Assembly (NCBI GenBank): GCA_003241895.1 | Contig: QBLY01000021.1 | Span: 1-47,794 of the forward strand | Origin: Lysobacteraceae bacterium | GTDB lineage: Bacteria; Pseudomonadota; Gammaproteobacteria; Xanthomonadales; Xanthomonadaceae | Length of the DNA stretch: 47,794 bases | Direction: 5' to 3' | Shown here: piece after piece, positions 9,978-20,285 of the stretch | Position numbering within the stretch: the first letter of the stretch is position 1 | Layout of the letters: each line of letters opens with the position of its first letter | The notes under the pieces: generated by a model | The model's input: the letters and a program-made list of their open reading frames with translations, nothing else | Databases searched by the model: none | Told to the model about the DNA's origin: nothing | Position numbers and translations under genes: made by a program

Positions 9978-10445
9978 ATGCTGCTCACCATCATCAGTGT
10001 CACCTATGTGCTGGTCGCGATCTCGATGATCGTGCTCATCCTCATGCAGCGCGGCTCCGGTGCCGCCGCAGGTTCCGGCTTCGGCGGCGGTGCCTCGGCC
10101 ACGGTGTTCGGCGCGCGCGGCTCGGCCAACTTCCTGTCCACGGCCACCAAGTGGCTTGCCGTCCTGTTCTTCGCGATGAGCCTGGGCATGGCGTGGAACG
10201 CCACCCGCAGCACGGCCAGGCTCGCCCCGGTGGAAGACATCGGCGTAATGTCCGAAGTGCCCGCCGCGGCTTCGGCCACCCCCGCTCCGGCGGCTGGCGG
10301 TGACGTTCCGGTGATTCCGGCGGCCCCGGCTCCCGCAGCCGGCGCCACCGGGGAAGCACCGGCTGCGCCGGTTGAAACCACCGAAGCGGAGCCGGCCGCG
10401 CCCGCGCCCGCGCAGGGTGATGAAAAGGGCAGCCAGGAAGGCTGA
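9978..10445 (+). CDS. secG: Protein-export membrane protein SecG
   Basis: SecG is the auxiliary subunit of the SecYEG translocon. The first about 75 residues match the family: a first membrane helix (residues 1-23), then LMQRGSGAAAGSGFGGGAS and ATVFGARGSANFL, then a second helix (about 56-73). The remaining about 80 residues form an Ala/Pro/Glu-rich tail without a recognisable domain, which makes the protein (155 residues) longer than the 110-residue E. coli SecG. Such tails are common in Xanthomonadaceae and vary in length. The gene runs directly after tpiA and ends about 55 bases before tRNA-Leu. Confidence 0.95.
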   Translation: MLLTIISVTYVLVAISMIVLILMQRGSGAAAGSGFGGGASATVFGARGSANFLSTATKWLAVLFFAMSLGMAWNATRSTARLAPVEDIGVMSEVPAAASATPAPAAGGDVPVIPAAPAPAAGATGEAPAAPVETTEAEPAAPAPAQGDEKGSQEG

Positions 10446-10450
10446 TCCGC

Positions 10451-10459
10451 TGCTATAAT
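10451..10459 (+). promoter_or_regulatory. Extended -10 promoter of tRNA-Leu (and possibly of the nuo operon)
   Basis: TGCTATAAT, an extended -10 with the TGn element and a perfect TATAAT at 10454-10459, lies 41 bases before the mature tRNA. No consensus -35 is present at the usual distance, which fits an extended -10 promoter. Confidence 0.55.
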
Positions 10460-10500
10460 TTGCCGCCTCCACTCATGCGTTGATCGAGTGGGGCACACCT

Positions 10501-10585
10501 GCCCGGGTGGCGGAATTGGTAGACGCACTACCTTGAGGTGGTAACGGCTTAGGTCGTGGGGGTTCGAGTCCCCCCTCGGGCACCA
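10501..10585 (+). tRNA. tRNA-Leu(GAG)
   Basis: A class II tRNA with encoded CCA. The acceptor GCCCGGG pairs with CTCGGGC (one G-U). The D-arm is GCG...CGC, the anticodon loop TTGAGGT reads GAG (leucine CUC/CUU), the long variable arm folds as CGGC/GTCG, and the T-arm is GGGGG-TTCGAGT-CCCCC. The lowest anticodon-stem pair appears to be C27-A43, a mismatch. It lies between secG and nuoA, the same place as in other Xanthomonadaceae. Confidence 0.96.
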
Positions 10586-10666
10586 AATTGTTGTACGGGC
10601 TGCCGCCCGGCGAAGCTGGAGCGGCGGCACGAACGCGCCCAAGGGCGCAAGGGTGAGGACGCGCGC

Positions 10667-11023
10667 GTGCTGGGCGAATATCTGCCGATCCTGCTTTTCC
10701 TTTTCGTGTCCACCGGTCTGGGCATCGTCCTGCTGGTGTTGGGTTGGGGCCTGGGCCCGAGGCGACCCACGAGCGAAAAACTCTCGCCGTACGAATGCGG
10801 CTTCGAGGCCTTCGAGGACGCGCGCATGCAGTTCGACGTGCGCTATTACCTCATCGCCATCCAGTTCATCATCTTCGACCTGGAAATCGCCTTCGTGTTC
10901 CCGTGGGCGGTCAATTTCCGCAACCTCGGCATCGTCGGCCTCACCGAGATGGGCATCTTCATCGGCCTGCTGCTGCTGGGCTACATCTACGTCTGGAAGA
11001 AGGGAGCGCTGGAATGGGAGTGA
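10667..11023 (+). CDS. nuoA: NADH-quinone oxidoreductase subunit A
   Basis: NuoA is a small membrane subunit of complex I near the quinone-access region. The 118 residues contain three predicted membrane helices. The family signature [20 protein letters not shown] is in the first loop, and [15 protein letters not shown] in helix 2. The GTG at 10667 has GAGG at 10655-10658, about 8 bases upstream, which decides the start; in-frame codons further up run back into the tRNA. It is the first gene of the nuo operon, only 81 bases after tRNA-Leu. Confidence 0.96.
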   Translation: MLGEYLPILLFLFVSTGLGIVLLVLGWGLGPRRPTSEKLSPYECGFEAFEDARMQFDVRYYLIAIQFIIFDLEIAFVFPWAVNFRNLGIVGLTEMGIFIGLLLLGYIYVWKKGALEWE

Positions 11024-11568
11024 CGTCCGCGATCGCGCGCGTGATGAACAACCCCGAGCCGATCGGGGTGGTGGACGACATCCTGCGCCCCGAGGGCGAC
11101 AACCCCCTGATCGAGCGCGGCTTCGTCACCACCAACGTGGACACGCTGGTCAATTGGGCGCGCACGGGTTCGATGTGGCCGATGACGTTCGGCTTGGCCT
11201 GCTGCGCCGTGGAAATGATGCATGCGGGCGCCGCGCGCCTGGACCTCGACCGGTTCGGCGTGATCTTCCGCCCGTCCCCGCGCCAGTCCGACGTGATGAT
11301 CGTCGCCGGCACCCTGGTCAACAAGATGGCGCCGGCGCTGCGCAAGGTCTATGACCAGATGCCCGAGCCCAAGTGGGTGATCTCGATGGGCAGCTGCGCC
11401 AACGGCGGCGGCTACTACCACTACTCGTATTCGGTGGTCCGTGGCTGCGACCGCGTGGTGCCGGTGGACATCTACGTGCCGGGCTGCCCGCCGACGGCCG
11501 AGGCGCTCATCTACGGCATCCTGCAGCTGCAGAAGAAAATCCGCCGCACCAACACCATCGCCCGCTAA
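11014..11568 (+). CDS. nuoB: NADH-quinone oxidoreductase subunit B
   Basis: NuoB carries the terminal 4Fe-4S cluster N2, which reduces quinone at the interface between the peripheral and membrane arms. The four ligands are C63 and C64 ([11 protein letters not shown]), C128 (MGSCANGGG) and C158 ([11 protein letters not shown]). The length is 184 residues. The ATG lies within the last codons of nuoA (10-base overlap), a sign of translational coupling. Confidence 0.98.
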   Translation: MGVTSAIARVMNNPEPIGVVDDILRPEGDNPLIERGFVTTNVDTLVNWARTGSMWPMTFGLACCAVEMMHAGAARLDLDRFGVIFRPSPRQSDVMIVAGTLVNKMAPALRKVYDQMPEPKWVISMGSCANGGGYYHYSYSVVRGCDRVVPVDIYVPGCPPTAEALIYGILQLQKKIRRTNTIAR

Positions 11569-11584
11569 GGACCCAGCCGACGCC

Positions 11585-12316
11585 ATGGTCGAAACCACCA
11601 CGAGTTTCATCGAACGCCTGAAGGCTCGCCTCGCCGAGCGCGTGGTGTCGGTGCGCGAAGCGCTGGGCGAAACCACGCTGGAAGTCACGCCCGACTCCTG
11701 GTTCGAGTCGGCGCGCATCCTGCGCGACGAGCCCGAGTTCGGGTTCGAGCAACTGGTGGACCTTTGCGGCGTTGACTTCCTGGGCTATGGCGACGACGAG
11801 TGGGAAACCACCGACGTCTCCAACGAAGGTTTCTCGCGTGGCGTCGACGGTGCCGGCCCGGGCCGCTTCACCTGGGAAAACCGCCCGCGCGGCAACGGCC
11901 CTGATCGTCGCTTCTCGGTGGTGGTGCACCTGCTGTCGGTGCGCAACAACCGGCGTTTGAGGCTTCGTTGTTTCGCGGCGGACAACAGCCTGCCCACGGT
12001 TTCGTCACTGGTGGATGTCTACCCTGTGGCCAATTGGTTCGAACGTGAGTGCTTCGACCTGTTCGGCATCCTCTTCGAGGGGCATCCGGACCTGCGCCGC
12101 ATCCTGACCGACTACGGCTTCGTCGGCCATCCGTTCCGCAAGGATTTCCCGCTGTCCGGCAACGTCGAGGTCCGCTACGACGCCGAGCGCCGGCGCGTGG
12201 TGTACGAACCCGTTTCGATCGAGCCGCGCGTCGGAGTGCCGCGCGTCGTGCGCGAGGACTCGCGCTGGCAGCAGGCCGCCAGCGAGCATCCGCGAAAGGA
12301 TCCGGCCACGCCATGA
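11585..12316 (+). CDS. nuoC: NADH-quinone oxidoreductase subunit C
   Basis: This is the 30-kDa hydrophilic subunit. The family signature near residues 155-195 is present: [19 protein letters not shown] and [12 protein letters not shown]. The length is 243 residues, with a basic C-terminal tail. NuoC and NuoD are separate here, unlike the fused NuoCD of E. coli. The ATG at 11585 follows nuoB by 16 bases, and the TGA overlaps the nuoD ATG (ATGA). Confidence 0.97.
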   Translation: MVETTTSFIERLKARLAERVVSVREALGETTLEVTPDSWFESARILRDEPEFGFEQLVDLCGVDFLGYGDDEWETTDVSNEGFSRGVDGAGPGRFTWENRPRGNGPDRRFSVVVHLLSVRNNRRLRLRCFAADNSLPTVSSLVDVYPVANWFERECFDLFGILFEGHPDLRRILTDYGFVGHPFRKDFPLSGNVEVRYDAERRRVVYEPVSIEPRVGVPRVVREDSRWQQAASEHPRKDPATP

Positions 12317-13569
12317 CCCAGGAAATCCGCAACTACACCCTCAACTTCGGGCCCCAGCACCCGGCTGCCCACGGCGTGCTGCGCCTGGTGCTGGAGATGG
12401 ACGGCGAGGTGGTGCAGCGCGCCGACCCGCACGTGGGCCTGCTGCACCGGGGCACCGAAAAGCTGGCTGAATCCAAGCCCTACAACCATTCCATCGGCTA
12501 CATGGACCGGCTCGACTACGTCTCGATGATGTGCAACGAGCACGCCTACGTGCTGGCCATCGAGAAGCTGCTGGGCGTCGAGGCGCCGATCCGCGCCCAG
12601 TACATCCGTACGATGTTCGACGAGATCACCCGCATCCTGAACCACCTGATGTGGATCGGTTCCAACGGCCTCGACCTTGGCGCGATGGCGGTGTTCCTCT
12701 ACGCCTTCCGCGAGCGCGAAGAGCTGATGGACTGCTACGAGGCGGTGTCGGGCGCGCGCCTGCATGCCACTTACTACCGCCCGGGCGGCGTGTTCCGCGA
12801 CCTGCCCGACGCCATGCCCAAGTACCGTGAATCGCCGTGGCGCAAGGGCGTGGACCTCAAGCGCGCGAATGAATGGCGCGAGGGTTCGCTGCTCGACTAC
12901 CTGGACGCCTTCACCAGCGACTTCCCGCAGCGCGTGGATGAGTACGAGACCCTGCTCACCGACAACCGCATCTGGAAGCAGCGCACCGTCGGCATCGGCG
13001 TGGTGCCGGTGGACATGGCGCTGGCCTGGGGCATGACCGGCCCGATGCTGCGCGGCTCGGGCCTGGCCTGGGACTTGCGCAAGAAGCAGCCCTACGCCGC
13101 CTACGACAAGGTCGACTTCGACATTCCCGTGGGCGTGCAGGGCGACTGCTACGACCGCTACCTGGTGCGCGTCGAGGAAATGCGCCAGTCCAACCGAATC
13201 ATCAGGCAGTGCGTCCAGTGGCTTCGCGCCAACCCGGGCCCGGTGATGGTGAAGAACTTCAAGGTGGCGCCGCCGTCGCGCGCCGAGATGAAGGACGACA
13301 TGGAAGCGATGATCCACCACTTCAAGCTCTTCACCGAGGGCTACTGCACCCCCGCCGGCGAAGCGTACGCCGCGGTCGAGGCGCCCAAGGGCGAATTCGG
13401 CGCGTACATCGTCTCCGACGGCGCCAACAAGCCCTTCCGCCTGAAGCTGCGCGCGCCTGGTTTTGCCCACTTGTCTTCCATGGACACGATCGTGCGTGGC
13501 CACATGCTGCCCGACGTCGTCGCCATGATCGGCACCTACGACATCGTCTTCGGCGAGATCGATCGCTAA
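12313..13569 (+). CDS. nuoD: NADH-quinone oxidoreductase subunit D
   Basis: This is the 49-kDa subunit, which forms most of the quinone-binding cavity with NuoB and descends from the NiFe-hydrogenase large subunit. The N-terminal [14 protein letters not shown] contains the quinone-site histidines. [25 protein letters not shown], and the C-terminal [13 protein letters not shown] and DIVFGEIDR are all intact. The length is 418 residues. Hydrogenase metal-ligand cysteines are absent, as expected. Confidence 0.98.
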   Translation: MTQEIRNYTLNFGPQHPAAHGVLRLVLEMDGEVVQRADPHVGLLHRGTEKLAESKPYNHSIGYMDRLDYVSMMCNEHAYVLAIEKLLGVEAPIRAQYIRTMFDEITRILNHLMWIGSNGLDLGAMAVFLYAFREREELMDCYEAVSGARLHATYYRPGGVFRDLPDAMPKYRESPWRKGVDLKRANEWREGSLLDYLDAFTSDFPQRVDEYETLLTDNRIWKQRTVGIGVVPVDMALAWGMTGPMLRGSGLAWDLRKKQPYAAYDKVDFDIPVGVQGDCYDRYLVRVEEMRQSNRIIRQCVQWLRANPGPVMVKNFKVAPPSRAEMKDDMEAMIHHFKLFTEGYCTPAGEAYAAVEAPKGEFGAYIVSDGANKPFRLKLRAPGFAHLSSMDTIVRGHMLPDVVAMIGTYDIVFGEIDR

Positions 13570-13583
13570 GGATTGTTTGACCG

Positions 13584-14111
13584 ATGAAAGCCACAGGAAA
13601 TTTCGCCGCCTGCCAGGACATCGACCCGATGGTTGCGTTGAGCGGCGCCACGCGCGCGCACATCGACCATTGGGCGGCCAAGTTCCCGGCCGACCGCAAG
13701 CGTTCGGCCGTGATCCAGGGCCTGATGGCCGCCCAGGAACAGAACGGCGGCTGGCTGAGCGACGAGATCATCGCCGCCACCGCCCTGTACCTGGGCCTGC
13801 CGCCGGTGTGGGCCTATGAAGTAGCCACGTTCTATTCGATGTTCGACCTGGCCCCGGTGGGCCGGCACAAGGTCGCCATCTGCACCAACATCAGCTGCTG
13901 GCTCAACGGCGCCGAAGGCATCGTCAGCCACTGCGAGAAAAAGCTCGGCATCAAGCACGGTGAAAGCACGCCGGACGGCCGCATTTTCCTCAAGATCGAG
14001 GAAGAATGCCTGGCCGCCTGCTCGGCGGCGCCGATGATGGTGATCGACGGTCATTACCACGAGCGGCTCACCACTGAAGCAGTGGACGCCCTGCTCGACG
14101 GACTGGAGTAA
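13584..14111 (+). CDS. nuoE: NADH-quinone oxidoreductase subunit E
   Basis: The 24-kDa subunit of the NADH-dehydrogenase module has a thioredoxin-like fold and binds the 2Fe-2S cluster N1a. The ligands are C100, C105 (ICTNISC), C142 and C146 (ECLAAC). The preceding helical part has [14 protein letters not shown]. The length is 175 residues. The start ATG 13584 is 14 bases after nuoD. Confidence 0.97.
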   Translation: MKATGNFAACQDIDPMVALSGATRAHIDHWAAKFPADRKRSAVIQGLMAAQEQNGGWLSDEIIAATALYLGLPPVWAYEVATFYSMFDLAPVGRHKVAICTNISCWLNGAEGIVSHCEKKLGIKHGESTPDGRIFLKIEEECLAACSAAPMMVIDGHYHERLTTEAVDALLDGLE

Positions 14112-14119
14112 GCAAGGCC

Positions 14120-15480
<1,361 letters not shown>

Positions 15481-15484
<4 letters not shown>

Positions 15485-17784
15485 GCGCCGTTCCCACCGC
15501 TCCCAACATCGCGCCCGACGTGGTGAACATCGAGATCAACGGCGTGGCCATGACCGCGCCCAAGGGCTCGATGATCATCCAGGCCGCCGACAAGGCCGGC
15601 ATCCCGGTGCCGCGCTTCTGCTACCACGAGAAGCTGCCGATCGCCGCCAACTGCCGCATGTGCCTGGTGGACGTGGAGAAGATGCCCAAGCCCGCGCCGG
15701 CATGCGCCACGCCGGTCATGGAAGGCATGCGCGTCACCACCCAGACCAAGCGCGCGCTCGATGCGCAGCGCAACGTCATGGAGTTCCTGCTGATCAACCA
15801 CCCGCTGGACTGCCCGATCTGCGACCAGGGCGGCGAGTGCGAGCTGCAGGACGTGGCGATGGGCTATGGCCGCTCGGTCTCGCGCTACGTCGACCGCAAG
15901 CGCGTGGTCGCCGACGAGGACCTGGGTTCGCTGGTCGCCACCGACATGACCCGCTGCATCCAGTGCACGCGCTGCATCCGCTTCACCGCCGACATCGCCG
16001 GCACCTTCGAGCTGGGCGGCATGTACCGCGGCGAAGACCTGCAGATCGGCACCTACGACGGCAAGCCGCTGATGACCGAACTCTCGGGCAACGTGATTGA
16101 CGTCTGCCCGGTCGGCGCGCTGACCAACAAGGTTTTCCGCTACCGCGCCCGCGCCTGGGAACTGGTGGCCCGCGAGAGCATCGGCTACCACGACGCGCTC
16201 GGATCCAACCTCTACCTGCACGCCCGCCGCGGCGACGTTCTGCGCACCGTGCCGCGCGACAACGAAGCGGTGAACGAGTGCTGGCTGTCCGACCGCGACC
16301 GCTATTCGCACCAGGGCCTGGCCGCCGCCGATCGCGCCACCCGGCCGCTGGTCCGCGAGGGTGACACCTGGCGCGAAGCAAGCTGGGACGAGGCGCTGCC
16401 GCTGGCTGCCAAGCTGCTCAAGGACGCCGGCGAATCGCTGGGCGTGCTGGCGCATCCGGCCACGTCCAACGAAGAGGGTGGCCTGCTGGCCTCGCTGGCC
16501 AAGGGCCTGGGCACCGGCCACGCCGACCATCGCCTGTCGGCGCTGGACTTCGCCGACGACGCCTTCGCTGAAACCTTCCAGATGCCGGCCGCCGAACTCG
16601 AGCGTGCCGACGTGGTGCTGCTGGTGGGCTGCAACCTGCGCCACGAACTGCCCCTGCTGCACCAGCGCCTGCACAAGGCCGGCAAGGCCGGCGCCAAGGT
16701 GTTTGCCATCAACCCGGTGGACTACGAATTCACGTTCGCCATCGCCGGCAAGCGCATCGTCGCGCCGTCGCAGCTGCCGGGCGCACTGGCCGCGGTGGCC
16801 AAGGCCGCCGGAGCATCGCTGGCGGCCGCCATCGCCGTGCACGAACATGACGGCGCCAAGGCAATCGCCGACGCTCTCAAGAACGCCGGCAACGCCGTGG
16901 TGATCCTGGGTGAAACCGCCGAGAACCACGCCCATGCGTCCTGGCTGCGCGCCGCCGCGCGTGCCCTGGCCACGGCCACCGGCGCGCGCCTGAACCGTAT
17001 TCCCCAGGGTGCCAACGCCATCGGCCTGGCCCACCACGGCCTGCGGCCGGTGGGGCAGGGCAAGCATGCCGGCGCGATGCTGGCGCAGCCGCTGCCGGCC
17101 TACCTGCTTTACGGCATCGAGCCGCAGTTCGACTTCGCCCATGGCGCCCAGGCGGTCAAGGCGCTGTCGGGTGCCAAGGTGGTGGCGTTCGCCGCGTTCG
17201 CGTCCGACGAGATCAAGAAGCTTGCGCACGTGATCCTGCCGATCGGCCTGTTGCCGGAAATCGAAGCCACGCTGACCAACCTCGACGGCACCAACCAGTC
17301 CACCCAGGCTGGCGGAAAATTGCCCGGCGAGGCCCGCTCCGGCTGGCGCGTGCTGCGCGCGCTGGGCGGAAGCCTGGGCTTGCCCGGCTTCGAGTTCACC
17401 GACCTGCATGGCCTGCGGGCCGGCCTGGCGCCGGAAGCTCCGGCCCAGGGCCAGGGCCTTTCCGAACCGGGCAAGCACGACGCCGGGCTGGAGCGCATCA
17501 CCAGCACGCCGATCTATCGCGGCGACGCGGTGCTGCGTCGCGCTGCCGCGCTCAATGCCCATCCGCTCACCCACGGCCCGCGCCTGGTGCTGCATCCGGA
17601 GGAGGCGCTGGCACGCGGCCTGTCCGACGGCGGCGTGGCCAAGGTGGGCGACGGCGTTGGCAGCGCGGCGCTGCCGGTGGCGGTCAGCGCCCGCGTGCCC
17701 AAGGGCGCGGTCTGGATCGAATCGGGTTACGACGCCACGGCGCCGATGTCGCCGGTGGCGCGGCTTGCGGTGGTAGGGGCCTGA
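15481..17784 (+). CDS. nuoG: NADH-quinone oxidoreductase subunit G
   Basis: The 75-kDa electron-wire subunit. The N-terminal ferredoxin-like domain has the 2Fe-2S N1b ligands C47, C58, C61 and C75. The His-ligated cluster N5 is H107, C111, C114 and C120, and N4 is C159, C162, C165 and C209. The remaining two thirds form a molybdopterin-oxidoreductase-like domain without cofactor motifs. The cysteines of the extra cluster N7 seen in E. coli are absent: the segment after residue 220 has no CxxC. The length is 767 residues. The C-terminal 150 residues are Ala-rich and poorly conserved. Confidence 0.97.
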
Positions 17785-17785
17785 G

Positions 17786-18844
17786 ATGATCGAAGCGATG
17801 CGCGAGTTTTTCCTCAGCTTCGGCGACCCGGGCCTGGTCATCTGGACCCTGGTCAAGATCATCGCCATCGTGCTGCCGATCACCATCGGCGTGGCCTTCT
17901 ACACGCTGGCCGAGCGCAAGGTGATCGGCTGGATGCACGTGCGCCACGGGCCCCAGTTCATCGGCGGCTTCATGGGCGTGGGCGTCGTGCAGGCCTTTGC
18001 CGACGTGTTCAAGATGCTGTTCAAGGAACTGGTGATCCCCAGTTCGGCAAGCCCGACGCTGTTCCGCCTGGCACCGCTGCTGGCGCTGGCACCGGCGTTG
18101 GCGGCCTGGGCGGTCATCCCGTTCGACGACGGCGTGGTGCTGGCCGACGTCAACGCCGGCCTGCTGGTGCTGCTCGCCCTGACCTCGATGGGCGTGTACG
18201 GCATCATCATTGCCGGCTGGGCGTCCAACTCCAAGTACGCCATCCTGGGCGCGATGCGATCCGCGGCGCAGGTGATCAGCTACGAAATCGCCATGGGCTT
18301 CGCCCTGGTGGGCGTGCTGGTGGCGTCGGGCACCATGAACCTCAGTGGCATCGTCAACGCGCAGGCGGGTGACCTTGGCCTGCTGGAATGGTTCTGGCTG
18401 CCGCTGTTCCCGCTGTTCATCATCTACATCATCTCCGGCGTGGCCGAAACCAACCGCGCCCCGTTCGACGTCGCCGAAGGCGAATCGGAAATCGTCGCCG
18501 GCTTCCACGTGGAGTACTCGGGTTCGGCCTTCGCGATCTTCTTCCTGGCCGAATACGCCAACATGATGCTGATCAGCCTGCTGACGCCCCTGCTGTTCCT
18601 GGGCGGCTGGCTGTCGCCGTTCCCGGCGTCGTGGGGTTTCCTGGGCGAGCCGGGCTGGTGGTGGCTGGCGCTGAAGTTCCTGTTCTTCGCCTTCACCTTC
18701 CTGTGGTTCCGCGCCACCTTCCCGCGCTATCGCTACGACCAGATCATGCGCCTGGGCTGGAAGGTGTTCATCCCGATCACGATCTTCTGGATCTTCGTGA
18801 CCGCCATCATGGCCTACAACAACTGGTTCACGGTCGGGGCCTGA
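17786..18844 (+). CDS. nuoH: NADH-quinone oxidoreductase subunit H
   Basis: NuoH connects the peripheral arm to the proton-pumping arm and forms the quinone entry. The 352 residues contain about eight membrane helices. The diagnostic loops are [19 protein letters not shown] near the N-terminus and [19 protein letters not shown] followed by FHVEYSG near residue 225. The start is 1 base after the nuoG stop. Confidence 0.98.
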   Translation: MIEAMREFFLSFGDPGLVIWTLVKIIAIVLPITIGVAFYTLAERKVIGWMHVRHGPQFIGGFMGVGVVQAFADVFKMLFKELVIPSSASPTLFRLAPLLALAPALAAWAVIPFDDGVVLADVNAGLLVLLALTSMGVYGIIIAGWASNSKYAILGAMRSAAQVISYEIAMGFALVGVLVASGTMNLSGIVNAQAGDLGLLEWFWLPLFPLFIIYIISGVAETNRAPFDVAEGESEIVAGFHVEYSGSAFAIFFLAEYANMMLISLLTPLLFLGGWLSPFPASWGFLGEPGWWWLALKFLFFAFTFLWFRATFPRYRYDQIMRLGWKVFIPITIFWIFVTAIMAYNNWFTVGA

Positions 18845-18851
18845 GACGCAT

Positions 18852-19340
18852 ATGAACGCAATCGCGAACTACCTCAAGAGCCTGATGCTGCTGGAGCTTC
18901 TGGCTGGCATGAAGCTCACGCTGAGCTACCTGTTCAAGCCCAAGTACACCGTGAACTACCCGTTCGAGAAGATCCCGCAGTCGGGGCGTTTCCGCGGCCT
19001 GCATGCGCTGCGTCGCTATCCCAACGGTGAAGAGCGCTGCATCGCGTGCAAGCTTTGCGAAGCGGTTTGCCCGGCGCTGGCGATCACCATCGATTCCGAG
19101 CCGCGTGCCGACGGTTCGCGCCGCACCACCCGCTACGACATCGACCTGTTCAAGTGCATCTACTGCGGCTTCTGCGAGGAAAGCTGCCCGGTGGACTCGA
19201 TCGTCGAGACCCATATCCACGAATACCACTTCGAGAAGCGCGGTGAGAACATCGTCAGCAAGCAGCAGCTGCTCGCCATTGGCGACCGCTTCGAAGACGA
19301 GATCGCGCAGCGACGGGCCGCTGATGCGGCCTACCGTTGA
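18852..19340 (+). CDS. nuoI: NADH-quinone oxidoreductase subunit I
   Basis: A ferredoxin-like subunit with two 4Fe-4S clusters (N6a, N6b) leading electrons to N2. The motifs are [12 protein letters not shown] (C63, C66, C69, C73) and [12 protein letters not shown] (C102, C105, C108, C112), each with the trailing Pro. The N-terminal amphipathic stretch (residues 1-30) anchors it to the membrane. The length is 162 residues. Confidence 0.98.
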   Translation: MNAIANYLKSLMLLELLAGMKLTLSYLFKPKYTVNYPFEKIPQSGRFRGLHALRRYPNGEERCIACKLCEAVCPALAITIDSEPRADGSRRTTRYDIDLFKCIYCGFCEESCPVDSIVETHIHEYHFEKRGENIVSKQQLLAIGDRFEDEIAQRRAADAAYR

Positions 19341-19358
19341 GGCAGGGGACCCACTGAC

Positions 19359-19976
19359 ATGACCTACGAACTCGCCGCCTTCTGGGCTTTCGCCACCGTC
19401 ACCGTGATCTCCGCGCTGGGCGTCATCCTGGCCCGCAACCCGGTACACGCGGTGCTGACCCTGGTGCTGTGCTTCTTCTCCACCGCCTGCCTGTGGCTGC
19501 TGCTCCAGGCCGAGTTCCTCGGGGTGGTGCTGGTGCTGGTGTACATCGGCGCCGTGATGGTGCTGTTCCTGTTCGTGGTGATGATGCTGGACGTCAACAC
19601 CGCGCCCCAGCGCGAGGGATTCACCCGCCACCTGCCGCTGACCGGCGCCGTGGTGGTGGTGATGGCGGCCGAGATGATGATGCTGATCGGCAGCAAGCGC
19701 TTCGAAGTCACGCTGCCGGCCAGCGACCCGGCCGCCGCGCTCGGCAAGTCCAACATCGAATGGATCGGCGAAACGCTGTTCAGCAAATACATCCTGCCCT
19801 TCGAGATCGCCGCGGTCATCCTCACCGTGGCCCTGATCGTGGCCGTGATGCTGACGCTGCGGCGCCGTCCCGGCACCAAGCACCAGGACGCCAGCCGCCA
19901 GGTGGTGGTGAAGCGCGATGACCGCGTCCGCCTGGTCAAGGTGGCCTCCGAACCCCGCCAGGAGCGCAACCCGTGA
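19359..19976 (+). CDS. nuoJ: NADH-quinone oxidoreductase subunit J
   Basis: A membrane subunit with five predicted helices, including the conserved [20 protein letters not shown] block, which contains the pi-bulge helix linked to conformational coupling. The length is 205 residues, with a basic cytoplasmic tail of about 35 residues. The TGA overlaps the nuoK GTG by 4 bases. Confidence 0.96.
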   Translation: MTYELAAFWAFATVTVISALGVILARNPVHAVLTLVLCFFSTACLWLLLQAEFLGVVLVLVYIGAVMVLFLFVVMMLDVNTAPQREGFTRHLPLTGAVVVVMAAEMMMLIGSKRFEVTLPASDPAAALGKSNIEWIGETLFSKYILPFEIAAVILTVALIVAVMLTLRRRPGTKHQDASRQVVVKRDDRVRLVKVASEPRQERNP

Positions 19977-20278
19977 TCACCCTCGGTCATTTCCTCGCGC
20001 TGGGCGCAGTGCTGTTCTGCATCAGCGTCGCCGGCATCTTCATCAACCGCAAGAACGTCATCGTGCTGCTGATGTGCATCGAGTTGATGCTGCTGGCGGT
20101 GAACATCAACTTCGTGGCGTTCTCGCGCTTCCTGGGCGACGTGTCGGGCCAGATCTTCGTGTTCTTCATCCTGACCGTGGCCGCCGCCGAGGCCGCCATC
20201 GGCCTGGCCATCCTGGTGACGCTGTTCCGCAATACGCGGACCATCAACGTCGCCGAACTCGATTCGCTGAAGGGCTGA
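19973..20278 (+). CDS. nuoK: NADH-quinone oxidoreductase subunit K
   Basis: A 101-residue, three-helix proton-channel subunit related to MrpC. The essential membrane glutamate lies in [13 protein letters not shown], and a second conserved glutamate in [12 protein letters not shown]. The start is a GTG overlapping the end of nuoJ. Confidence 0.97.
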   Translation: MITLGHFLALGAVLFCISVAGIFINRKNVIVLLMCIELMLLAVNINFVAFSRFLGDVSGQIFVFFILTVAAAEAAIGLAILVTLFRNTRTINVAELDSLKG

Positions 20279-20285
20279 GCACGCG

